NCBI GenBank assembly: GCA_017615275.1
Contig: JAGAAO010000001.1
Span: 1-39,798 of the forward strand
Reading direction: 5' to 3'
Source: Butyrivibrio sp.
GTDB taxonomy: Bacteria > Bacillota > Clostridia > Lachnospirales > Lachnospiraceae
DNA length: 39,798 nt
Shown here: positions 26,732-33,692 of the stretch, piece after piece
Position numbering within the stretch: position 1 is the first letter of the stretch
How the letters are laid out: each line of letters begins with the position of its first letter
Notes under the pieces: model-generated
What the model was told of the DNA's origin: nothing
Database searches by the model: none
The model's input: the letters and a program-made list of their open reading frames with translations, nothing else
Program-made: the position numbers and the translations under genes

Positions 26732-28412
26732 ATTCTTATCCTTCATTTCCATATCATTTATATTTATTGCGATCACAGCCTTTATCTTCCACTTCACCTT
26801 CGGACAGACGGAGCGTAAATTTCCTCTGTTCAAATTGGAAAAAGGCTGGGTCATCACCTACAGAAACCAGCAGTATAGAAATACGAACGTAACCCGCTTG
26901 AGCGAACAGCTTGGCATTACTTTTTCAAGAGGCGACAAAATAACGCTGAGTCTGCCGCGTCAGCTTCAGGGTAATAGTCTGCCGTTCCCTTATCTTGTAT
27001 TTAAGACCAAGAACTGCGCTTACGAAGTATTACTTGACGGTTATCCTATAAAGGAAGAAAACAAATCATATATTAAGAACGGAATTTTTATAGGAAGCGG
27101 TTACAACATTGTTCCCCTGGGAAAAGATTATGCCGGCAAGAAGTTATCAATTGTCCTCTACGTATCTGAAAATGATACTAAGGTCAACCTCATAACTCCG
27201 CTACTCGGCGACTTTGACGACATTTACAGAAGCCTGTTAAGGAGTGCTGCTTTCCCGCTTCTGACCGGAATGTTCCTTATCGTATTCGGATGTATATTCC
27301 TGTTAATCTCACTCGTACTGTATATGAAATCATCCGGAGTATTTACCCAGGTAGTTTGCTCGATCATAGTAATTCTTCTTGGAATATGGCTTATCACAAC
27401 ATTTGACTGCACTGCTTTCCTATTTGATAAACCAACGACCACATTTTTAAATTATGTTTCGCTGTACCTGTTTGTGCCATTTAGTTATATCCTCGTATTT
27501 AACCTGCACAAACACACCAATATATCCGTTATCGCAGTACTTGGTATATCTTCTATAATATTCAGCATATTGTTCATGACCATGCATGTATTGAACAAAG
27601 TGCATATACACCACTTCCTGATGCCGTACTATCTGCTTTCACTGCTTGCGTTCTTTACACTTATCATGTACGACATTAAGGACCTTAGGAGCAAGACCAA
27701 GAACCCGTCCACACAAATACTTATGTTTGGACTTACACTTGTCTGCATAACCCTTATTTTGACGGCATTTATTGATGTATTACAAAGAAATGTCGATTGC
27801 AGAGACAGCTTTCTTATGTCGGTATGTGTTCCGTCCGCATCATTGTTCTTTGTAATAACGCAGCTGCTTAACCACTTCGTATTCATGACGAAGTTCTACG
27901 CTCAGAGAAAAGAGTATGCATCCCTTACTCAGATAGCTTTCGAGGATTCGCTTACTCATCTTCCCAACAGAGCAAGCTGCGATCAGAAGTTGTCAGAGCT
28001 TGATAAGTCTAAAAAAGACTTCTGTATCGTCAGTCTCGACCTTAACGGTCTAAAAGAAGTTAACGATAACGACGGACATCCCGCCGGTGATAAGCTTATT
28101 CAGGGCTTTGCCGATGCGCTGTATGATGTGGTTGAGGATAAAGGAACCTGTTACAGAATAGGTGGTGACGAATTCCTTGCCATATTCGACAAGATTGAAG
28201 CATCCGCTCTGGATGACCTGTTAAAACAACTTGATGATAAGCTTCTTGAGCTTGATGCAAAAGATCCTGACGTAAACCACAGTGTATCTTACGGCTATGC
28301 ATTCCGCTCCGAAACAACCGAACAAGATGTTCACTCGGTAGTTATGCTTGCGGATAAGAAGATGTACGAAAGTAAGCGTAAACACTACGCAGCGATCAAC
28401 AAGCACAGATAA
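26724..28412 (+). CDS. Second membrane diguanylate cyclase, overlapping paralogue
   Basis: 562 residues with the same architecture as its upstream neighbour: TM1, extracellular domain to about 160, a bundle of hydrophobic helices to about 395, then GGDEF. Active-site motifs are EDSLTHLPNRASCD, DLNGLKEVNDNDGHPAGD and RIGGDEFLAIF; no RxxD inhibitory site is present (EDKG at that position). The ATG at 26724 overlaps the previous stop by eight bases (AATGCGTAA), with GGAGG nine bases upstream, so the two are translated together. The extracellular domains differ strongly, while both start with a similar W-V/T-I/V-x-Y/L pattern (GWTVSLNGK versus GWVITYRNQ). Confidence 0.9.
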   Translation: MRKFLSFISISFIFIAITAFIFHFTFGQTERKFPLFKLEKGWVITYRNQQYRNTNVTRLSEQLGITFSRGDKITLSLPRQLQGNSLPFPYLVFKTKNCAYEVLLDGYPIKEENKSYIKNGIFIGSGYNIVPLGKDYAGKKLSIVLYVSENDTKVNLITPLLGDFDDIYRSLLRSAAFPLLTGMFLIVFGCIFLLISLVLYMKSSGVFTQVVCSIIVILLGIWLITTFDCTAFLFDKPTTTFLNYVSLYLFVPFSYILVFNLHKHTNISVIAVLGISSIIFSILFMTMHVLNKVHIHHFLMPYYLLSLLAFFTLIMYDIKDLRSKTKNPSTQILMFGLTLVCITLILTAFIDVLQRNVDCRDSFLMSVCVPSASLFFVITQLLNHFVFMTKFYAQRKEYASLTQIAFEDSLTHLPNRASCDQKLSELDKSKKDFCIVSLDLNGLKEVNDNDGHPAGDKLIQGFADALYDVVEDKGTCYRIGGDEFLAIFDKIEASALDDLLKQLDDKLLELDAKDPDVNHSVSYGYAFRSETTEQDVHSVVMLADKKMYESKRKHYAAINKHR

Positions 28413-28426
28413 TGACCACGTATATG

Positions 28427-28460
28427 AAGTGGCTTTGAGATTTGATTCTCGGAGCCACTT
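28427..28460 (+). terminator. Stem-loop after the diguanylate cyclase pair
   Basis: AAGTGGCT (28427-28434) pairs with AGCCACTT (28453-28460) with further partial pairing inside (TTGAGA/TTCTCGG). It begins 14 bases after the stop. No T-run follows, so termination strength is uncertain. Confidence 0.5.
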
Positions 28461-28619
28461 TACAACACAGAAATTCATATCTCTATAATCACATATTTCA
28501 CACTCTGCCCGGGCGCAAAGCGAGTATTTAGAAATGCTTGTTCTGCGCCCAAGCTGTCTGAAAATACTCAATACAGTATATAAATTTCCTTTTTTTTCTT
28601 TAATACTTTAGTTGAATGA

Positions 28620-28648
28620 TTGACAGATGTATCTTACCATGTTATAAC
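28620..28648 (+). promoter_or_regulatory. Sigma-A promoter of the lipoprotein cassette
   Basis: TTGACA (28620-28625), exactly 17 bases, TATAAC (28643-28648). A leader of about 60 bases leads to the first lipoprotein ATG at 28716. No comparable promoter was seen in the short gaps between the six genes, so they are likely one transcript. Confidence 0.8.
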
Positions 28649-28715
28649 TGTATTAATTCAACTAGTACAGATAGTGCTGTGCCATTATCTTTGTGTTAAT
28701 AGGGAGGATTAGACT

Positions 28716-29333
28716 ATGAAGAAAAGAACTACGACAGCAATTTTATTAGCAACAACAATGATGTTCGCACTTGTGGGATGCGGAAAGAGTTACGAAATAT
28801 CTTCCGATGACTCGACGCCCGCAGCAGAAGACAGCAAGGATAAAGGCAATGCTGAAAATGAACCAAAAGCCCCTGTTGATCCCACTACTATTGCGGAATC
28901 TTCGATTGAATATAAAGGCGAGACGTTCTCTCCCTTTGAAGATCTCCAAGATTCACTTGATAAGGCAGCCTCAGTTGGTGAACTTTCCTCTGATTCTCCT
29001 GTACAGATCGGTGAAGGTAGCTGCAACTACACATATTATTACGATGTAATAGATGCAGAAAACAGCGAAAGTGGTCTTTCTATCCACACGACAGATGATA
29101 ATAATGACAAACAGATCATTATGCAGGTGTCAAGTTTTGATCCCAACGCAAAAACCACTAAAGGCATTCATCCCGGAAGCACAAAAGATGAGCTTTTTGC
29201 AGCATACGGCGAACAGAAGCCTGATGAATACGGCTTTTGTTCCTATGATTTCGATACTTACGGTCTCGTATTCAAAATATCGGATGACAAAGTGACAATG
29301 ATTGCTTCAGAAACGATGAATTACCTTAACTAA
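28716..29333 (+). CDS. Small lipoprotein 1 of cassette (BamE/BLIP-like repeat family)
   Basis: 205 residues. GGGAGG lies eight bases before the ATG. The signal peptide MKKRTTTAILLATTMMFALVGC ends in a lipobox with Cys22. A polar, acidic linker follows to about residue 65, then a globular domain starting EYKGETFSPFEDLQDSLDKA and containing GIHPGSTKDELFAAYGEQ near residue 160. The G-x-x-x-G-S-T/S-x-x-E-L-x-x-A-Y-G-E pattern recalls the BamE/SmpA and BLIP fold, whose members bind other proteins; this is a motif-level resemblance only. Same family as the genes at 29352, 30048 and 33013, and the most diverged in the linker. Confidence 0.85.
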   Translation: MKKRTTTAILLATTMMFALVGCGKSYEISSDDSTPAAEDSKDKGNAENEPKAPVDPTTIAESSIEYKGETFSPFEDLQDSLDKAASVGELSSDSPVQIGEGSCNYTYYYDVIDAENSESGLSIHTTDDNNDKQIIMQVSSFDPNAKTTKGIHPGSTKDELFAAYGEQKPDEYGFCSYDFDTYGLVFKISDDKVTMIASETMNYLN

Positions 29334-29351
29334 TAAAAGGAGGGAATGACT

Positions 29352-30014
29352 ATGAAGAAAAGAACAACGACAGCAATTTTACTCGCAACTACAATGATGT
29401 TCGCACTTATGGGATGTGGTGCGGCTTCTACAGATACAGATTCTTCATCGGATGCTGCTTCCGTAGCGGAAGTTGATACTGATACAGAATCAAATACATC
29501 AGAAGAGACAGCTGACACAGGCTCAGACAGCGCTTCTGCAGACTCTTCAGATGCAGCCGACACTGCTACTGCCTCTGCTGACGATTCATTTACATATAAG
29601 GGTGAAACATTCTCTGTTCTGGATGATTTCCAAACTACTCTGGATAAGATAAACGCTGTGGGAACTCCTGCCCCAAAGACACCTGTAGAATATGATGATG
29701 GCTCGAAATTATACGATTATGATGTGACCGAAGATTCTTGTAACTTTTATATGGAAACAGCTATTAATAACGGGACAGAAACTGTTGGTCATATCGGCAT
29801 TATGGATCCTGACTCAAAAACAGCTAAAGGAATAAGTGTCGGAAGTACAGTAGAAGAACTTACTTCTGCCTACGGTGAACCAACCGAAAAAAAAGGCAAT
29901 GGCTCTATCTATGCGTATAAGTTTGATAAATCCAGCATTTATTTTGTCACAGACAACGGAAAAGTTATCGGAATTGATTACTTTACCTCAGATTTTGTTA
30001 ATGCCAGAAGTTGA
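29352..30014 (+). CDS. Small lipoprotein 2 of cassette
   Basis: 220 residues from ATG 29352, eight bases after GGAGG; the ATG at 29346 is too close to that site. Lipobox LMGC. The linker (residues 25-80) is almost purely Ser, Asp, Ala and Thr, typical of a surface spacer. The domain begins FTYKGETFSVLDDFQTTLDKINAVG and has GISVGSTVEELTSAYGEPTEKK near residue 175. It is 18 bases after its neighbour and nearly identical to the next gene in the signal and linker, so the two arose by recent duplication. Confidence 0.85.
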   Translation: MKKRTTTAILLATTMMFALMGCGAASTDTDSSSDAASVAEVDTDTESNTSEETADTGSDSASADSSDAADTATASADDSFTYKGETFSVLDDFQTTLDKINAVGTPAPKTPVEYDDGSKLYDYDVTEDSCNFYMETAINNGTETVGHIGIMDPDSKTAKGISVGSTVEELTSAYGEPTEKKGNGSIYAYKFDKSSIYFVTDNGKVIGIDYFTSDFVNARS

Positions 30015-30047
30015 TACTTATTTGAATAAATTAAGGAGGAAATGACT

Positions 30048-30713
30048 ATGAAAAAGAAAACAACGACAGCAATCATACTCGCAACTACAATGATGTTCGC
30101 ACTTATGGGATGTGGTGCGGCTTCTACAGATACAGATTCTTCATCGGATGCTGCTTCCGTAGCGGAAGTTGATACAGATACAAACTCAGATACAGAAAGC
30201 ACCGAAACAACGGACGACACAAGCTCAGACAGTGCTTCTGCAGACTCTTCAGACGCAGCCGACACTGCTACTGCTTCTGCTGACGATTCATTTACATATA
30301 AGGGTGAAACATTTTCAATTCTTGATGATCTGCAAACTACGGTGAATAAGATTGATGCCGTAGGAAAGCCTTCTCCCAACTCCCCTATAGAATGTGAGGG
30401 CGGCACAAAAATATACAGCTATGATGAAACAAAATGCGATTCCGACTTTTTTATGGACACATTTATTAATAACGGAACGTTAACTGTATCGCAGATCTCC
30501 CTTATGGGCTCAAATGTAAAAACATCCAAAGGAATCGGCATTGGAAGCACAGTGGAAGAACTTACTTCTGCCTACGGTGAACCAACTGTCAAAGCAGACT
30601 CATTCTATAATTATGAGTTTGATAATTGTGCCCTCAGTTTCGACACCAAAGACGGCAAAGTATTTGTAATCTATTACTTTAACTTGGATTTTTACAATGC
30701 CCGAGTTAAATAA
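30048..30713 (+). CDS. Small lipoprotein 3 of cassette
   Basis: 221 residues from ATG 30048 (AAGGAGG eight bases upstream). Lipobox LMGC, Ser/Asp/Thr/Ala spacer, and domain FTYKGETFSILDDLQTTVNKIDAVG with GIGIGSTVEELTSAYGEPTVK near residue 178. It shares a 99-base identical run with the preceding gene (30077-30175 versus 29381-29479), but its central domain is clearly different. Ligand or partner unknown. Confidence 0.85.
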   Translation: MKKKTTTAIILATTMMFALMGCGAASTDTDSSSDAASVAEVDTDTNSDTESTETTDDTSSDSASADSSDAADTATASADDSFTYKGETFSILDDLQTTVNKIDAVGKPSPNSPIECEGGTKIYSYDETKCDSDFFMDTFINNGTLTVSQISLMGSNVKTSKGIGIGSTVEELTSAYGEPTVKADSFYNYEFDNCALSFDTKDGKVFVIYYFNLDFYNARVK

Positions 30714-30761
30714 TACAAGTTCCCCTGAAATTCTCGCCTCACAATTATGGAGGAACATTGC

Positions 30762-32984
30762 ATGATAAAAAACATTTTACTTAATAAAAAAACTATCTGC
30801 TCCATACTTACCTTTACCCTTCTTGCCACTGCTATTACAGGCTGTGGCAAGAGTAAAGATACTTCAAAGAAAATCGACGATCCTCTAAATCCTGACGTAT
30901 CCACTATGCTAAGTAACTCTAAGACTATGTCTAAGGACTATATCTTTAAACAGACCGATTATGAAGGCATTCTCAAAAAAGGTGACTATGTTCAGTCCCT
31001 TGAATATATCGGAGGCAAAGCAAGAGCCATAGTTTTGGGCAAAGACAACATATACAGATGTATCTCTGTTAACACAGATGGTTCCGATGCACAGTCTTTT
31101 GATCTTCCGATCGACGGAAAAGAAATTTCGCAAATCTTGTGCAATTCGGATACAGACGGAAATATTTACGCATTTTACTACACGGATACTTCTTGTTTTA
31201 AAAAGTTTGATAATACAGGCAATGAAGTTCTTAGTAAGACACTCGATTTTGATATCTACGATATGACTTGGAGCGAAAAATACGGACTTGTCCTTAATAC
31301 TTCAAGAGGAATCGAAACATATAACGATCAGAGCGGATCTTCAGTTGTAATAGATATAAAAAAGATTCAGAGTACATTTGATTCGGATTACTTTATGCTC
31401 CATAAAAGCTCAGATGATCAGTTTTTTATAGATGTGACAAATTCTGATGGAGTACCTGTGTTAGCTTCGGTTGATCTTGATAATAAATCGTTTGGTAAAA
31501 CAAGTAAGACCTGCTCGGAAAGAGGCTACAGCTTTCAAAGCGGTGAAGGATATGATCTTTATGCAGGGGACTATGACGGAATATGCGGCTATGACTATGA
31601 ATCGGACAAAATGACCAAACTGCTTGATCTTGATGATTCGTGTATAGACAGATACTGCTTTTTGGACTGGGTTGCAATAAGCGATAAGGAATTATTTGCT
31701 GTAACCAGTGATTTTGATTCCAACCTGTTTTTTTCCTCTTTTACAAAAGTAGATCCCGCAGATGTTCCGGACAGAACAATGCTTACGCTTGGCGGCGCAT
31801 GTTTCACTGTAGATGTAACGCAGGCTGCAAACATTTTTAATAAATCAAATGATAAGTACAAGATAAAAGTAATTGATTATGCAGATTCTTACCCTGACAG
31901 TGACATCGATGAGATTTTACAGGCATTTAACCAGGATATTCTTACAGGAAACACTCCGGATATCCTATGTTTCTCAAATTATTTTGCACCGAACCTTGAA
32001 AGTTATGCAAACAAAGGGGTATTGTTGGATCTTTCATCTTCGTTTGAAAAAGGCGGTGCGCTTGGCGATGTAGAAATCCTTCCAAATATTTACGAGATGA
32101 TGAAAACAGGTGACAAAGTATATTCTGTTATTCCTTCATTTGTATACAGTACTCTTCTGATGAAGGAAAGCGTTGCCGGCGGCAAAACATCTCTTACATT
32201 ACAAGATTATGAAGACCTGAAACTCAAAGAGACAATGGATGCAAATACATTTATTGACAACAGTATTCAAGCCGCAGGTGATAAATTCATTGATTGGAAA
32301 AATAAGAAATGTAATCTTAATTGTCCTGAATTTGTGGAAATTCTTGAGTTTGCCAAAAGGTTAAACGGGGACAAAAAGCCATCCGACAAATCGGAAAATG
32401 AAGGCGTTGAAGTCGCGGATGAACTTCCGGAAATTAATAGTAACGGTATAGTCTGCGATCAGGATATATATGGATTTATCTCTTTTGCAGATATTGAACA
32501 AAGTGAGTTTAAGGATAAAGCTGCTATAATGGGCTTCCCTAATAATTACGGCGAAACCACTACAATAATCACACCTTACAACCAGTTGTGTGTAAGCAGT
32601 ACGTCCAAAGCACCCGAAGGGGCACTTGAATTTTTAAAGTGCTATTGCACGAATACATCCATAAATAGTGGCTCAACTTTCCCTTCAGATAAGAATCTTT
32701 TTGAATCATATATGAAGAAAATAACAGAGCCTCCGGCTTCGGAAGATGATGCTACCGTTTATACCAATTTCCACGAGGTAAGATTGGATCCTCTTCCTGC
32801 GGATGAAGCTCAGAAGCTCTACGACAGCATTCTTTCATGCAAAGCAATGCATAGGCTGGATTCACAGCTTAACGTTTTCATTGAGGAAGAAACCGCCGCT
32901 CTCTTCTCAGGCCAGAAGTCAGCCGAAGAAATTGCGGAGATACTTGATAACAGAATACGCACATATCTTAATGAACAGAACTAG
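30762..32984 (+). CDS. Large lipoprotein A: propeller-like domain fused to solute-binding domain
   Basis: 740 residues from ATG 30762, eight bases after GGAGG. Lipobox ITGC near residue 28. After a short linker, residues about 45-345 are repeated beta-strand segments (YRCISVNTDGSDAQSFDLP, NIYAFYYTDTSCFKKFDNTGN, YDLYAGDYDGICGYDYESDKM) that look like a beta-propeller. From about 350 a family-1 solute-binding protein follows: ANIFNKSNDKYKIKVIDY, FNQDILTGNTPDILCFSN, GVLLDLSSSFEKGG and MKTGDKVYSVIPSF. No permease or ATPase adjoins. Paralogue of the gene at 33693. It may sense or capture a solute rather than import it. Confidence 0.82.
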   Translation: MIKNILLNKKTICSILTFTLLATAITGCGKSKDTSKKIDDPLNPDVSTMLSNSKTMSKDYIFKQTDYEGILKKGDYVQSLEYIGGKARAIVLGKDNIYRCISVNTDGSDAQSFDLPIDGKEISQILCNSDTDGNIYAFYYTDTSCFKKFDNTGNEVLSKTLDFDIYDMTWSEKYGLVLNTSRGIETYNDQSGSSVVIDIKKIQSTFDSDYFMLHKSSDDQFFIDVTNSDGVPVLASVDLDNKSFGKTSKTCSERGYSFQSGEGYDLYAGDYDGICGYDYESDKMTKLLDLDDSCIDRYCFLDWVAISDKELFAVTSDFDSNLFFSSFTKVDPADVPDRTMLTLGGACFTVDVTQAANIFNKSNDKYKIKVIDYADSYPDSDIDEILQAFNQDILTGNTPDILCFSNYFAPNLESYANKGVLLDLSSSFEKGGALGDVEILPNIYEMMKTGDKVYSVIPSFVYSTLLMKESVAGGKTSLTLQDYEDLKLKETMDANTFIDNSIQAAGDKFIDWKNKKCNLNCPEFVEILEFAKRLNGDKKPSDKSENEGVEVADELPEINSNGIVCDQDIYGFISFADIEQSEFKDKAAIMGFPNNYGETTTIITPYNQLCVSSTSKAPEGALEFLKCYCTNTSINSGSTFPSDKNLFESYMKKITEPPASEDDATVYTNFHEVRLDPLPADEAQKLYDSILSCKAMHRLDSQLNVFIEEETAALFSGQKSAEEIAEILDNRIRTYLNEQN

Positions 32985-33012
32985 ACAATATTTAAACAAC
33001 AAGGAGATGCCT

Positions 33013-33657
33013 ATGAAAAAGAAAACAACAGCAGCAATTTTACTCGCAACTGCTTTGATGTTCGCACTTGTGGGATGCGGCGCAGCATCAGATGAATCCG
33101 CAAATGAAACGGTCGAAATTACAACAAAAGAATCCGATAAGGACACAAATGCAGAAAATGAAACTACAGATGCAGACACTGATGCCGATTCTAAGGACAC
33201 GCAGGAATCATCCGATACTCCCGCTTCTGTAAGCGATGCGGAAATTACATATAAGGGAGCATCATATTCTCCTCTTGAGGATCTTCAAACCGCCCTTGAT
33301 AAGATAAATTCCGTAACTAAGCCCGACCCGGATTCTCCGCTTGAAATGGACGAAAAAAACTGTGCATACTATTATGATTCCCAAAAATTCTGTATTTTCA
33401 CTTTTAATTATAATGACACAGAAACAATTTCAACAATTTATTCTGAGGATCCCGAAACAAAAACCTCCAAAGGAATCGGTCCCGGAAGTTCAAAGGATGA
33501 ACTCATCGCTGCATACGGCGAACCGACCAAAGTGATTGATGACAGTTATCTTTATAAATTTGATGGTTACTATCTGAATTTCATGTTAGAAGGCGATAAA
33601 ATACGCGGTCTATCTACAAACCATGCTGCCTTTGATACTTGTGAACTGTATGAATAA
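33013..33657 (+). CDS. Small lipoprotein 4 of cassette
   Basis: 214 residues from ATG 33013 (AAGGAGAT upstream); the same frame is open for 70 codons before this, but that part overlaps the previous gene. Lipobox LVGC, then an acidic Thr/Asp/Glu spacer. The domain begins ITYKGASYSPLEDLQTALDKINSVT and has GIGPGSSKDELIAAYGEPTKV near residue 165. It lies between the two large lipoproteins, so each large gene is preceded by at least one small one. Confidence 0.85.
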   Translation: MKKKTTAAILLATALMFALVGCGAASDESANETVEITTKESDKDTNAENETTDADTDADSKDTQESSDTPASVSDAEITYKGASYSPLEDLQTALDKINSVTKPDPDSPLEMDEKNCAYYYDSQKFCIFTFNYNDTETISTIYSEDPETKTSKGIGPGSSKDELIAAYGEPTKVIDDSYLYKFDGYYLNFMLEGDKIRGLSTNHAAFDTCELYE

Positions 33658-33692
33658 CTTCTAATCGGTATTTATATAATGGAGATCTGACT

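Larger units (their letters stand above)
28413..28715. other. Intergenic region between cyclases and lipoprotein cassette
   Basis: No gene seen. It holds the stem-loop after the cyclases, a second inverted repeat (GGGCGCA at 28511-28517 with TGCGCCC at 28544-28550, inner AAGC/GCTT), a T-rich tract near 28588-28600 and the cassette promoter. The second hairpin has no obvious role. Confidence 0.7.

Noticed and set aside
28511-28550. GC-rich inverted repeat as a riboswitch or small RNA
   Set aside because: It lies upstream of the mapped promoter, has no T-run and shows no known riboswitch motif; left as an unexplained hairpin.
32803-33012. 5' extension of small lipoprotein 4
   Set aside because: This part overlaps the end of the large lipoprotein in another frame, and the signal peptide and ribosome site are at 33013.
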